This document shows, piece after piece, positions 1-10,300 of a stretch of DNA of 64,000 nt. Position 1 is the stretch's first letter. Each line of letters opens with the position of its first letter. The position numbers were made by a program, and so were the translations under genes. This stretch comes from an uncultured Muribaculaceae bacterium (GTDB lineage Bacteria > Bacteroidota > Bacteroidia > Bacteroidales > Muribaculaceae): the NCBI GenBank assembly GCA_910587185.1, contig CAJULY010000001.1:124001-188000 (forward strand), read 5' to 3'. The notes below the pieces were generated by a model, which worked only from the letters and a program-made list of their open reading frames with translations, had not been told where the DNA came from and did not search any database.

Positions 1-1790
1 GACTTGTCGTCGTGGGCCTCGGACTGTTTGACATTTCGTTCTGGTACGTGATCCTGCAACTTTTCGTCGATAACACTTCGGAACTCGAAAAAATGTGCAT
101 GATCACCACAACGATGCTTACGTTTGGAATGGGTGCCAGCACTCAGGCACTGTTCGCCCGTGTCGGCGGCGGAATCTATACCAAGGCTGCCGATGTTGGC
201 GCCGATCTCGTCGGCAAGGTCGAAGCCGGTATTCCCGAGGACGATCCCCGCAATCCTGCCACCATTGCCGACAACGTAGGCGACAATGTAGGCGATGTGG
301 CCGGCATGGGTGCCGACCTTTACGAATCCTACTGCGGTTCCATACTCGCCACCTCCGCGCTTGGAGCGGCCGCTTATCTGCTCAAGGGTGATGCAGAGAT
401 GCAGCTTAAAGCCGTTATGGCTCCGATGCTGATCGCGGCGGTTGGCATTCTGCTTTCCATCATAGGTATTTTCTGTGTCCGCACAAAAGAAAATGCCACC
501 ATGAAAGATCTGCTGAATTCACTCTCCGTAGGCACCAATCTGAGTTCCGCGCTGATAGTGGGCGCGACATTCCTTATCCTCTGGATACTTCAACTTGACA
601 ACTGGGCTCTCATCGGCTGCTCGGTAGTGGTTGGATTGCTCGTAGGTATCGTCATAGGCCGCGCCACGGAATACTATACATCCCAGTCATACAAACCGAC
701 AAAGAAACTGGCTGAAAGCGGCCAGACCGGACCGGCTACCGTCATTATTTCCGGTGTTGGTCTCGGAATGATCTCTACGGCCATACCGGTCATCGCCGTA
801 GTTGCCGGAATCATACTCTCCTACTGGTTCGCCTCCGGCTTCGATTTCTCCAACGTTGCGATGGGACTGTACGGAATAGGCATCGCGGCCGTCGGAATGC
901 TCTCCACGCTCGGGATAACACTCGCCACGGACGCATACGGTCCAATCGCCGACAATGCCGGTGGAAACGCCGAAATGAGTGAACTCGGAGAAGAAGTTCG
1001 CCATCGCACTGATGCACTCGACTCACTCGGCAACACCACAGCCGCCACCGGAAAGGGTTTTGCCATCGGTTCAGCCGCTCTGACAGGACTTGCATTGCTT
1101 GCCTCCTATATAGAAGAAATCAGAATCGGCCTGACTCGCCTCGGTGAGACAATGATCCAGATAGGTGACAAAGCCATTCCCATTCATGAAGCCACTTTCA
1201 CAGATTTCATGGCCTTCTATGAGGTGAATCTGATGAGCCCTAAAGTTCTGTCGGGCATGTTCATCGGAGCCATGATGGCATTCCTCTTCTGTGGACTTAC
1301 AATGAATGCCGTAGGTCGCGCCGCAGGCCACATGGTTGATGAAGTGCGCCGCCAGTTCCGGACCATCAAAGGAATCCTGACCGGAGAAGCCGAACCGGAT
1401 TATGCACGCTGCGTACAGATCTCCACCCGCGGCGCACAGCGCGAAATGGTGTTCCCCTCGGTTCTCGCCATAATAGTACCTATCATCACCGGTCTGATTT
1501 TCGGAGTACCAGGCGTCATCGGACTGCTTGTCGGCGGCCTTTCGGCAGGTTTCGTGCTCGCAGTGTTCATGGCAAATGCCGGCGGTGCGTGGGATAACGC
1601 GAAAAAATATATTGAAGAAGGTAACTTCGGCGGCAAAGGCAGTGATGTTCATAAAGCCACCGTTGTCGGCGACACAGTCGGTGATCCCTTCAAGGACACC
1701 TCCGGCCCGAGTCTCAACATTCTAATCAAACTCATGTCGATGGTATCGATTGTCATGGCCGGTCTTACTGTCAGCTGGAGTCTCTTCTGA
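1..1790 (+). CDS. hppA: Membrane-bound cation-translocating pyrophosphatase, 5' end cut by the window
   Basis: Integral membrane pyrophosphatase that couples pyrophosphate hydrolysis to pumping of Na+ or H+ across the inner membrane. The reading frame is already open at base 3, so the true start lies upstream. About 595 residues are visible, with many hydrophobic segments. The pyrophosphate-binding signature [11 protein letters not shown] is followed by the acidic run [19 protein letters not shown], and a second acidic cluster ([17 protein letters not shown]) lies mid-protein. The motif [10 protein letters not shown] carries Ala where K+-independent enzymes have Lys, which in this family marks K+-dependent pumps. 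The C-terminal [21 protein letters not shown] motif is intact. Na+ versus H+ specificity cannot be settled by eye. A strong terminator follows. Confidence 0.96.
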   Translation, partial: LVVVGLGLFDISFWYVILQLFVDNTSELEKMCMITTTMLTFGMGASTQALFARVGGGIYTKAADVGADLVGKVEAGIPEDDPRNPATIADNVGDNVGDVAGMGADLYESYCGSILATSALGAAAYLLKGDAEMQLKAVMAPMLIAAVGILLSIIGIFCVRTKENATMKDLLNSLSVGTNLSSALIVGATFLILWILQLDNWALIGCSVVVGLLVGIVIGRATEYYTSQSYKPTKKLAESGQTGPATVIISGVGLGMISTAIPVIAVVAGIILSYWFASGFDFSNVAMGLYGIGIAAVGMLSTLGITLATDAYGPIADNAGGNAEMSELGEEVRHRTDALDSLGNTTAATGKGFAIGSAALTGLALLASYIEEIRIGLTRLGETMIQIGDKAIPIHEATFTDFMAFYEVNLMSPKVLSGMFIGAMMAFLFCGLTMNAVGRAAGHMVDEVRRQFRTIKGILTGEAEPDYARCVQISTRGAQREMVFPSVLAIIVPIITGLIFGVPGVIGLLVGGLSAGFVLAVFMANAGGAWDNAKKYIEEGNFGGKGSDVHKATVVGDTVGDPFKDTSGPSLNILIKLMSMVSIVMAGLTVSWSLF

Positions 1791-1814
1791 GGCGGAGTTT
1801 GCCTGAAACCTCTA

Positions 1815-1853
1815 AAAAATCCATTGCAGAAGGTCTGCAATGGATTTTTAGTT
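1815..1853 (+). terminator. Intrinsic terminator of hppA
   Basis: A perfect 16-bp stem (1815-1830 with 1834-1849) closes a 3-base loop. The right arm ends in a T run, and the left arm starts with an A run, so it could also act on the opposite strand. Confidence 0.9.
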
Positions 1854-1904
1854 TTCACAAAGCCCGGCATGAGCTGTCAGGAAAGATTAGCCATATATGA
1901 TAAT

Positions 1905-2019
1905 TCAATGCGGTTGAGTTAAGAAACCTATGTCATATTTTCCCATCGGAGCCGTCAGGGCGTACTGTGTCCTGAGGGCTTGTCCATCAAGCCTTTTCAA
2001 CTTAACTCAACCGCATTGA
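1905..2019. repeat. Dispersed repeat, short copy with perfect 19-bp terminal inverted repeats
   Basis: The element starts TCAATGCGGTTGAGTTAAG (1905-1923) and ends with its exact reverse complement (2001-2019). Inside one end is a block reading CCTATGTCATATTTTCCCAT then a GTCAGGGCG core, shared with the copies at 39.25 kb and 46.8 kb. The other end has a GGCTTGTCCATCAAGCC block matching the left end of the 46.5 kb copy. The arrangement looks like the longer element with roughly 275 bases of its middle deleted. It lies in the 368-base gap between hppA and gltA and has no coding potential. Confidence 0.85.
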
Positions 2020-2082
2020 TTGGACGGATGGGAGAAATCAGACGGATGGTGAAGAGGGAGTGATTGGCTATTTTATGGATTT

Positions 2083-2117
2083 TTTGACCAATTCTATAGA
2101 AAAAAGTTCTAACTTTG
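2083..2117 (+). promoter_or_regulatory. Bacteroidota-type promoter of gltA
   Basis: The -7 box TAACTTTG is at 2110-2117. A TTTG at 2083-2086 is a candidate -33, although the 23-base spacing is longer than the usual 19-21. The start codon lies about 41 bases after the -7 box. Confidence 0.65.
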
Positions 2118-2158
2118 CAAGCGATAATTAAACGCGACCTAAATCACAATTAAATAAT

Positions 2159-3475
2159 ATGGTTGAAGAATTCAAAGAGATATCTGAACAATACTCTATA
2201 GCGGAAGCTATCAAGGAAGCGCAGAGATGCCTCCAGTGCAAAGTGCCGGGATGTAAAAAAGGCTGCCCGATCAGCAACGACATACCTCTCTGGATCGAAG
2301 AGCTTTCAAAAGGTAACTTCGGAAACGCGATGGAAATAATAAATACTCGAAGTAATCTTCCGGCGGTATGCGGCCGCGTCTGCGCCCACGAACGCCAGTG
2401 CGAGGGCAATTGCGTGCTCGGGAAGAAAGGAGAGCCTGTCCACATAGGAAAACTCGAGCGTTTTCTTGCCGACTTTGACTGCGAGGCCGGATGGAGGCAT
2501 GAAAACATACCGGAAAAAACGAGAGGAAAAGTGGCCGTTATAGGGAGCGGTCCAGCCGGTCTCACAATTGCCGGCGACCTTTCCCGACAGGGATTCGCCG
2601 TAGAGATTTTCGAAATGTCTCCCGAACCCGGAGGCGTCCTTATGTTCGGAATTCCCGAATACAGATTGCCGAAGGAAGTGGTCAGACATGAAATAAAGAA
2701 AATAAAGAATCTCGGCGTGACGTTCCACACCAATGTCACAATCGGCAAAGATCTCACTGTCGATGATATTTTCAACCAGGAATTTGACGCCATTTTTATC
2801 GGCACGGGCACCGGCCGTCCGAAAAAACTTGATATTCCGGGCATACAACATCCCGGAGTGCGTCAGGCAATATGGTTTCTGAGAAGAGTCAATCTCTATA
2901 ACAACGGCAGCGTCTCACGCAATGAAGTTGTCGTTTCGGAAGGAGACAAAGTGGCGGTCATTGGCTGCGGCAACACGGGTATAGACGCCGCACGCACGGC
3001 CTTGCGCATGGGGGCTTCGGAGGTGACCATCATCTACCACAAAGGCCACGAACAGATGACAGCCCTGAACTCCGAATATGAGGACGCGCTTAAAGAAGGT
3101 GTTAAATTTTTGTGGAACAGTTCGATAAACGGCATCGAAGGGAGTGAAGGAAATCGGCTCAGGTCCATCACCGTCATGACGGAAAATGGCGAAGAGCGCC
3201 GTCCCATAGACTGGGTAATAATGGCTGTCGGTTCTTCGCCGGCCTCGAGAATTGTCTCCACCACCAAAGGGATTGAAGTCGATGAGAAAGGCTATGTCAT
3301 CACCCGCGATTTCCCTTACGGGATGAGCACACGCAAAGGCGTTTTCGCCGGAGGAGATGTCACAAACCGGCCTGCTACAGTGGTTCACGCGATGCGCGAC
3401 GCCAAGAAAGTTGCTGAAGGCATTGCCCAATATATCGATGCTGTCAAACTGATGGATTCCATAAATCAGAAGTAA
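2159..3475 (+). CDS. gltA: NADPH-dependent glutamate synthase small-subunit-type flavoprotein (GltA/GltD family)
   Basis: FAD- and NADPH-binding oxidoreductase of 438 residues. The N-terminal Cys-rich Fe-S domain has CLQCKVPGCKKGCP near residue 25 and CGRVCAHERQCEGNC near residue 70. The FAD Rossmann motif VIGSGPAGLTIAG is near residue 130, the NADPH Rossmann motif VIGCGNTGIDAA near residue 270, and a FAGGDVTNRPATVVHAM flavin motif near the C-terminus. Length and order match the free-standing homotetrameric GltA family as well as GltD and NfnB. No glutamate synthase large subunit or NfnA-type partner is adjacent, so a free-standing role is likely, but the electron partner is unknown. The gene is monocistronic behind its own promoter. 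Confidence 0.85.
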   Translation: MVEEFKEISEQYSIAEAIKEAQRCLQCKVPGCKKGCPISNDIPLWIEELSKGNFGNAMEIINTRSNLPAVCGRVCAHERQCEGNCVLGKKGEPVHIGKLERFLADFDCEAGWRHENIPEKTRGKVAVIGSGPAGLTIAGDLSRQGFAVEIFEMSPEPGGVLMFGIPEYRLPKEVVRHEIKKIKNLGVTFHTNVTIGKDLTVDDIFNQEFDAIFIGTGTGRPKKLDIPGIQHPGVRQAIWFLRRVNLYNNGSVSRNEVVVSEGDKVAVIGCGNTGIDAARTALRMGASEVTIIYHKGHEQMTALNSEYEDALKEGVKFLWNSSINGIEGSEGNRLRSITVMTENGEERRPIDWVIMAVGSSPASRIVSTTKGIEVDEKGYVITRDFPYGMSTRKGVFAGGDVTNRPATVVHAMRDAKKVAEGIAQYIDAVKLMDSINQK

Positions 3476-3542
3476 CGGACAAATCTTTCCACCCGACAGA
3501 GTCAGGCGGATTCCAACAACGACTATCATAATTGGTTAAAAA

Positions 3543-3577
3543 TTGTTGGATATTATGGAATTTATTTGCTACCTTTG
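3543..3577 (+). promoter_or_regulatory. Promoter of the Fur-family gene
   Basis: The -7 box TACCTTTG is at 3570-3577, with TTG elements at 3543-3548. The chosen ATG (3586) follows the box by only 8 bases, so the transcript would have almost no leader. Confidence 0.65.
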
Positions 3578-3585
3578 CCCGAAGT

Positions 3586-4068
3586 ATGACCGATGAAAAG
3601 GCAAAGGCCGCAGCCGCCACAGCTTTTACGCAATATATGACATCGAGAAAATTGCGTAAGACACCCGAACGCTATGCTATTCTTGCTAAAGTGTTCGAGA
3701 CGGCCTCGCATTTTTCAATCGACACGCTCCATTCCCTTCTTGAGAATGACGGCTATCACGTGAGCCGGGCGACAGTCTATAATACCATAGAACTCCTGAT
3801 CGACGCCGGCCTGGTACGTCGCCACACATTCGGCTCCCAGTCGCCGCAATATGAGAAAATTGCCAATGTGTCGCGCCATTACCATATTGTCTGCACGACT
3901 TGCGGTAAGGTAAAGGAGATTAAGGAGCCTGAAATAGACGAAATACTCGCCTCGCGTCATTTCGCCGGCTTTCATCCGGCGTATGCCGATCTGAATGTCT
4001 ATGGCACTTGTGCCGCCTGTATGCGCCGTCTGAGGTCAAAGAAGAAAAATACTGTCAGGAAAAAATAA
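3586..4068 (+). CDS. Fur-family metal- or peroxide-responsive repressor
   Basis: Transcription regulator of 160 residues in the Fur/PerR/Zur family. The N-terminal winged helix contains RKTPERYAIL and the recognition segment SRATVYNTIELLIDAGLV. The C-terminal half has the HYHIVCTTCGKVKEI metal motif and a second CxxC (CAAC), the pair that forms the structural zinc site. An in-frame upstream ATG at 3532 would place the -7 box inside the gene, so ATG 3586 is preferred; ATG 3637, just before the Fur domain, is the alternative. Sequence alone does not separate Fur, PerR and Zur. It lies directly before purA with a 42-base gap. Confidence 0.88.
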   Translation: MTDEKAKAAAATAFTQYMTSRKLRKTPERYAILAKVFETASHFSIDTLHSLLENDGYHVSRATVYNTIELLIDAGLVRRHTFGSQSPQYEKIANVSRHYHIVCTTCGKVKEIKEPEIDEILASRHFAGFHPAYADLNVYGTCAACMRRLRSKKKNTVRKK

Positions 4069-4110
4069 ACAAAATATCACACAATATACAAAATCAGAAA
4101 AATAAAGAGT

Positions 4111-5403
4111 ATGAAAGTAGATGTATTGCTCGGCCTCCAGTGGGGCGACGAAGGTAAAGGTAAAGTTGTTGACGTACTTACACCGCGCTATGACGTCGTT
4201 GCACGTTTCCAGGGAGGACCCAACGCCGGTCACACCCTCGAATTCGAAGGAAAGAAATATGTTCTCCGTTCCATACCGTCAGGCATATTCCAGCACGGAC
4301 AGATAAATATAATAGGCAACGGTGTGGTCCTCGATCCCGTTCTTTTCCGCGAAGAAGCCGAAAGCCTCGAGCGTTCGGGAGTGGATCTGCGCTCGATACT
4401 GAAAATTTCCAAGAAAGTACACCTTATCATGCCTACCCACCGACTGCTTGACGCCGCCAACGAACACGCAAAAGGAGGCGCTAAGATAGGCACTACTGGA
4501 AAAGGTATCGGCCCGACATACACCGACAAGATTTCACGCAACGGCCTGCGCCTGGGCGACACTCTCCATAATTTCAACGAAAAATATACGGCCGCCCGCA
4601 ACCGCCATCTGGCCCAGCTGCATGCCATGGGCGAAGATCCTGACATCACGGAACTCGAAAAACGTTGGATGGAAGCGATCGACTATCTGCTCACTTTCGA
4701 CATCATCGACTCGGAACACTACATCAACCGCTGCCTCAAAGAGGGCAAATCAGTACTCTGCGAAGGCGCGCAGGGAACCATGCTCGACATTGATTTCGGC
4801 TCATATCCTTTCGTCACATCCTCCAATACGATCACGGCCGGCGCATGTTCCGGTCTTGGAGTAGCGCCTAACAAAATCGGCGAAGTATTCGGCATCTTCA
4901 AGGCTTATTGCACCCGTGTGGGCAGCGGTCCCTTCCCGACGGAACTTTTCGACGAGACTGGCAAGGAGATGCGTGACAAGGGTCACGAATATGGAGCAGT
5001 CACGGGCCGCGAACGCCGCTGCGGCTGGATTGACCTCGTCGCTCTGCGCTACGCAATAATGATCAACGGCGTCACACAGCTTATCATGATGAAGAGCGAT
5101 GTCCTTGACGATTTCGACACGATCAAGGCATGCGTGGCCTACAAAGTGCAGGGCGAGACCATTACCGATTTCCCCTTCTCCATAGAAGAAGAGACTATAG
5201 AACCGATTTATGCCGAACTTCCCGGCTGGAAAACCGACATGACAGGCATGAAATCCACAACGGAATTCCCCAAAGAGTTCATCGACTACATCACATTCCT
5301 TGAAAGAGAGCTCGCGACCCCCATCACCATCGTATCGATAGGTCCCGACCGGGAACAGACAATTCTGCGCCAGTCCCCGCTCCAGGAAACAACCGGAAAA
5401 TAA
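4111..5403 (+). CDS. purA: Adenylosuccinate synthetase
   Basis: Joins IMP and aspartate with GTP to make adenylosuccinate, the first committed step to AMP. It has 430 residues, full length for the family. Near the N-terminus are the GTP-binding loop GLQWGDEGKGK and the catalytic GGPNAGHTL. GTTGKGIGPTYTDK, EGAQGTMLDIDFGSYPFVTSS and TGRERRCGWIDLVALRYA are all intact. The short gap to the Fur gene, with no clear promoter of its own, suggests cotranscription. A DUF1015 gene follows 38 bases later. Confidence 0.97.
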   Translation: MKVDVLLGLQWGDEGKGKVVDVLTPRYDVVARFQGGPNAGHTLEFEGKKYVLRSIPSGIFQHGQINIIGNGVVLDPVLFREEAESLERSGVDLRSILKISKKVHLIMPTHRLLDAANEHAKGGAKIGTTGKGIGPTYTDKISRNGLRLGDTLHNFNEKYTAARNRHLAQLHAMGEDPDITELEKRWMEAIDYLLTFDIIDSEHYINRCLKEGKSVLCEGAQGTMLDIDFGSYPFVTSSNTITAGACSGLGVAPNKIGEVFGIFKAYCTRVGSGPFPTELFDETGKEMRDKGHEYGAVTGRERRCGWIDLVALRYAIMINGVTQLIMMKSDVLDDFDTIKACVAYKVQGETITDFPFSIEEETIEPIYAELPGWKTDMTGMKSTTEFPKEFIDYITFLERELATPITIVSIGPDREQTILRQSPLQETTGK

Positions 5404-5441
5404 AACACAATTCATACCGTAAATCTAAAAAAACAGATACC

Positions 5442-6689
5442 ATGGCAAAAATCCGTCCATTCAAAGGATTGCGACCCCCGCGCGAATTAGTGACCGAGGT
5501 CGCATCGCGGCCCTACGACGTACTCAACTCCTCTGAAGCCCGCAAAGAAGCCGAAGGAAATCCGCGTTCGCTCTACCACATCATAAAGCCCGAAATCGAT
5601 TTCGAGCCGGGAACTGACGAGCACGATCCCCGGGTCTATGACAAGGCCCGCGAGAATTTCGACATGTTTCAGCAGCAAGGCTGGCTTAAACAGGATTCGG
5701 AACCGGTCTATTATCTCTATGCCCAGACGATGGACGGCCGTACACAATATGGTTTCGTCGTAGCCGCGAACGTGGATGACTACATGGAGGGACGCATCAA
5801 GAAGCACGAGCTTACACGCGCCGACAAAGAGGAAGACCGCATGAAGCATGTCCGCGTCAACGACGCGAATGTGGAGCCGGTGTTTTTCGCCTTTCCCGAC
5901 AATGATGTTCTCGAAGAGATAATCACATCTGTATCTGAAGGAGAGCCGGAATATGATTTCGTGGCGCCCGACGGATTCGGACACCATTTCTGGGTCATCG
6001 ATTCCCCGCAACAGATCGCAACCATAACCGAACAGTTTGCTGCGATGCCGTCGCTGTATATTGCCGACGGACATCACCGTACTGCGGCCGCCGCCCTCGT
6101 AGGGAATGAAAAAGCGAAATCCAATCCGGACCACACGGGAGAGGAAGAATACAACTATTTCCTTGCGGTAGCTTTTCCCGCCTCCCACCTGAAGATCATC
6201 GACTATAACCGCGTTGTCAAGGATCTCAACGGACTTACTCCGCAACAGTTCCTCGAGGCTCTCGCCGAGAATTTCACTGTGACTGACAAGGGTGAGAAAA
6301 TCTACCATCCCGACGGCTTGCATAACTTTTCGCTATACCTTGATGGCCGGTGGTACTCTCTGACTGCAAAAGAAGGACGATACGATGACACTGATCCCAT
6401 AGGAGTGCTTGACGTAACCGTCTCTTCCAATCTGATTCTGCACGACATTCTCGGCATAAAGAATCTGCGCACCGACAAGAGAATAGACTTTGTGGGCGGA
6501 ATACGCGGACTGGAAGAGCTCAAACGCAGGGTTGACTCCGGCGAAATGGCCATGGCCCTCGCTCTCTATCCCGTCACAATGAAGCAGCTCATGGATATAG
6601 CCGATTCAGGCAACATAATGCCGCCGAAAACCACATGGTTCGAACCCAAACTCCGTTCCGGTCTCGTGATCCACAAACTCTCTGACTGA
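5442..6689 (+). CDS. DUF1015 family protein
   Basis: A 415-residue soluble protein that matches the widespread but poorly understood DUF1015 family. Recognisable points are the N-terminal KIRPFKGLRPP and SRPYDVLNSSEA, the ELTRADKEEDRMKHV segment, and the central LYIADGHHRTAAAAL motif near residue 210 that defines the family. No signal peptide or membrane segment is seen. In several Bacteroidota the family sits near serine biosynthesis genes; here it follows purA. Its stop overlaps the start of the next gene by one base (TGATG), so the two are probably translationally coupled. The biochemical function is unknown. Confidence 0.88.
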   Translation: MAKIRPFKGLRPPRELVTEVASRPYDVLNSSEARKEAEGNPRSLYHIIKPEIDFEPGTDEHDPRVYDKARENFDMFQQQGWLKQDSEPVYYLYAQTMDGRTQYGFVVAANVDDYMEGRIKKHELTRADKEEDRMKHVRVNDANVEPVFFAFPDNDVLEEIITSVSEGEPEYDFVAPDGFGHHFWVIDSPQQIATITEQFAAMPSLYIADGHHRTAAAALVGNEKAKSNPDHTGEEEYNYFLAVAFPASHLKIIDYNRVVKDLNGLTPQQFLEALAENFTVTDKGEKIYHPDGLHNFSLYLDGRWYSLTAKEGRYDDTDPIGVLDVTVSSNLILHDILGIKNLRTDKRIDFVGGIRGLEELKRRVDSGEMAMALALYPVTMKQLMDIADSGNIMPPKTTWFEPKLRSGLVIHKLSD

Positions 6690-7222
6690 TGGAGGAAATA
6701 GAGGTCACCACGGATTGTTTCCGGATAACTCCCACGGTTTATCTGCGTTACATAGCCCGCTCGGTGATTTTCCGTCTGCTCCTGCTCATAATCATCCCTT
6801 TGACCGGCTGCCTGATTGCAGCTCTTTGGGATATACGCTGGGCCTTCGTGGCTCTCATTATCCTGTTTCTCATAGCTCCGGGTCTGATAACCTACATCTA
6901 CTTTTCGCGCCTCCTGACCCGGGAGGCGCAAAAAGCGCTTTCACCGAAATATGTCACATTCCGAATCGATACATGCGAAAACACGGAGCACTGGGATATG
7001 ACAATAACCTATGTCAGCGCCGACGAGGAAAACACCCCTCCCCGCCCGATCAGCATAGATTGTGACTCGATAGACAAAATTTCGGGGACAGGCCGCCAGT
7101 TGGTTTTAGAGACGTCCCGTCTTGGCTATCCTCTCATAATTCCGACGGATGCACTCGGAAAAAATTCCGACAGAATTAAGGAAATTCTTTTCAAAAAGAG
7201 TGGGGACTATTATTGCAGTTAA
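6689..7222 (+). CDS. Small membrane protein with two transmembrane segments, function unknown
   Basis: A 177-residue protein not assigned to a named family. Residues about 25-70 hold two hydrophobic helices (VIFRLLLLIIIPLTGCLIAA and FVALIILFLIAPGLITYIYF) joined by a very short loop. The rest is a soluble domain with alternating hydrophobic residues that suggest beta strands, ending in a run of charged residues. The layout of two helices followed by a beta-rich domain resembles YcxB/PH-like membrane proteins, but this is only an impression. It is coupled to the DUF1015 gene by a one-base overlap. Confidence 0.75.
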   Translation: MEEIEVTTDCFRITPTVYLRYIARSVIFRLLLLIIIPLTGCLIAALWDIRWAFVALIILFLIAPGLITYIYFSRLLTREAQKALSPKYVTFRIDTCENTEHWDMTITYVSADEENTPPRPISIDCDSIDKISGTGRQLVLETSRLGYPLIIPTDALGKNSDRIKEILFKKSGDYYCS

Positions 7223-7243
7223 ACGCAAAATTTAGTAATTTTG
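7213..7243 (+). promoter_or_regulatory. Promoter of purL
   Basis: TTG at 7213-7215, 20 bases, then the -7 box TAATTTTG at 7236-7243. This rules out the in-frame TTG at 7241 as the purL start. The leader to ATG 7310 is about 60 bases. Confidence 0.8.
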
Positions 7244-7309
7244 CACTTTCTCTCACTCAATAGAAGTCAAATCCAATCACTTCACAGACAACAACCGTTC
7301 CCAACCCTT

Positions 7310-10300
7310 ATGGTAATTTATTTCAAGAAAGGAACTTCTGAAGTAATAGCTGTTGAGTCAACCCACAAATTTTCCGAACAGGAAAAGGAGAAACTCACAT
7401 GGCTCTTCGGAGGCGCCAGACCTTTGGCATCAACTTCAGTGAAAGGGCGTTTTATCGGCCCGCGTAAAGAGATGATCACTCCCTGGAGCACAAACGCCGT
7501 GGAGATAACCCAGAACATGGGCCTCCAAGGTATCACGCGCATAGAGCGATTCCGCCTGACCCGAGACGAGGAGCCCCGTTATGACAGGATGCTCGAACGT
7601 CTTTATGACGGACTGAACTCCAAAGTGTTCGACATATCCCGCGAGCCGGAACCGATCGTCTATATCGACGACATATCGGAATATAACCGTTCAGAAGGCC
7701 TCGCCCTGAGCGAGGATGAGGAACAGTATCTCCGTGGCCTCGCGGACAAACTCGGACGTCCGCTTACCGACAGCGAAGTTTTCGGTTTCTCCCAGGTCAA
7801 TTCCGAACATTGCCGTCATAAAATTTTCAACGGCACTTTCATAATCGACGGAGAGGAAAAGCCCCTTTCTTTGTTCAAACTTATAAAAAAGACCTCACAG
7901 GAAAACCCCAACGGACTCGTATCGGCATATAAAGACAATGTGGCCTTCGTCAAGGGTCCGCGTGTCGAGCAGTTTGCGCCGAAAAATCCCGACCGGCCCG
8001 ACATGTTTGACGTGCGCCCCATCGACACCGTCATATCTCTCAAAGCGGAAACCCACAATTTTCCTACAACAGTTGAGCCGTTCAACGGAGCCGCCACAGG
8101 AACCGGTGGAGAAATCCGCGACCGACTCGGCGGAGGCCGTGCATCGCTTCCGATTGCCGGAACGGCCGTCTATATGACTTCCTATCCCCGCATGAGCCCC
8201 GATCACCGGTGGGAACTCATGTGCAATCCGCGAGTATGGCTCTATCAGACTCCCTGCGACATCCTCATAAAGGCTTCTAACGGAGCATCGGATTTCGGAA
8301 ACAAATTCGGACAGCCACTGATCTGCGGTTCGCTGCTGACGTTCGAACACGATGAAAACGGCCGTCTCTACGCCTACGACAAGGTCATAATGCTTGCCGG
8401 CGGCGTTGGATTCGCAGCTGAAAAAGACGCTATCAAAGGGACGCCCGAACCCGGAGAGAAAGTTGTGGTCATGGGTGGCGACAACTACCGCATAGGCATG
8501 GGCGGTGGAGCGGTTTCCTCCGTAGAGACCGGACAATATGACAACTCCATAGAGCTCAACGCCGTGCAGCGTGCCAACCCCGAGATGCAGAAACGTGTCA
8601 GCAACGTGATCCGCGCGCTGGCCGAGGCCGAGGAGAATCCTATCGTCTCCATCCACGACCATGGAGCCGGCGGCCATCTCAACGCTCTGTCGGAGCTCGT
8701 TGAGGAGACCGGCGGAAAAATCGAGCTTGACGCGCTGCCTGTCGGCGATCCTACTCTCTCGGCAAAGGAAATCGTTGGAAACGAAAGCCAGGAACGCATG
8801 GGATTCGTTATAGACGAGCAGCATATCGAATATGTAAAGCGTATAGCCGACCGCGAACGTGCGCCGATGTATGTTGTCGGTAAAACTACCGGCGACGACC
8901 GTTTTGTGTTCGAACGCAAGGACGGAGTCAAACCTATCAATCTGGCCATGGCCGATATGTTCGGAAATTCTCCGAAAACCGTGATGAAAGACTCCTCCGT
9001 CAAAATCGAATATCTCCCCGTCAGCACCGACGAGGCTGAAATAGAAAACTATCTGCGCGATGTGCTCAGTCTTGAGGCTGTGGCCTGCAAGGACTGGCTG
9101 ACCAACAAAGTTGACCGCTCGGTGACTGGAAAAATCGCCCGCCAGCAATGTCAGGGCGAGATCCAGCTTCCGCTCTCCGACTGCGGAGTGGTCGCTCTGG
9201 ACTATCGCGGCAAAGAAGGTATCGCCACTTCTATAGGCCATGCACCTCAGGTTGCCCTCATTGACTCGGCCCGGGGCTCAGTCATGGCTGTGGCGGAAGC
9301 GCTGACCAACATCGCAGGAGCTCCCCTTGCGGAAGGACTCAAGAGCGTATCGCTGAGCGCCAACTGGATGTGGCCGTGCAAAAACGCCGGAGAGGACGCC
9401 GCTCTCTACAAGGCCGTGGAGGCATGCAGCGATTTCGCTTGCGCGCTCGGTATCAACATTCCTACCGGCAAGGACTCCCTGTCCATGACTCAGAAATATG
9501 GCGATGACAAAGTCTTCGCTCCCGGAACCGTCATAATCTCCGCTGCCGGAGAAGTCAGCGATGTCCGCAAGACCGTCAGTCCGGTGCTTTCCGCTGTATC
9601 ATCGCGCCTTTATTATATAGACTTCTCTTCAACCGCCCTGTCTCTGGGCGGATCGGCGCTCGCGCAGTCTCTCAACCGACTCGGCGACGAAGCGCCGACT
9701 GTTGTCGATGCCGACAGATTCAAAAATGCATTCAATGCCGTGCAGCAGCTTGTCAAAAGAGGCTCTCTGCTTGCAATGCACGACGTCTCGGCCGGCGGTC
9801 TTATCACCACTCTTCTGGAAATGACTTTCGGAAATGTCAACGGAGGTATCGAACTGTCAACTGACGCTTTCGTGGAAAAAGGAGAGGAAGACCTCGTCAA
9901 GATTCTGTTCGCCGAGAATCCTGCGATTGTTATTCAAGTTGCTGAAAACAAAGCGGAAGCGGCCGAACGCCTTCTTGCAGCTGCCGGAACGGATTTCCGT
10001 CTCATCGGTCGTCCGACTGACGAAAGGGCGCTTATAATCAACCACAAAGGAAGCGAACGTCTAATTGGCATCGACCATATACGAGATGTCTGGTTCCGCT
10101 CGTCATATCTTCTCGATTCAGTACAGAGCGGCGAAGAATGCGCGCGCATGCGTTTCGAGAACTACAAGCGTCAGCCCCTGCGCTATCGCCTCCCTAAGGG
10201 CTTTGACGGTTCGCTTGCCTCACGCGGACTCAAAAACGGCAACCATGGCACTACCGGAGTGCGTGCTGCAATCATACGCGAAAAAGGCATTAACGGCGAC

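Noticed and set aside
7241..7309. Upstream TTG start for purL
   Set aside because: The TTG lies inside the -7 box TAATTTTG, so it cannot be transcribed as part of the mRNA from that promoter.
7895..9241. Long minus-strand open frame inside purL
   Set aside because: The frame is the shadow of the purL coding strand, and its translation has no recognisable domain.
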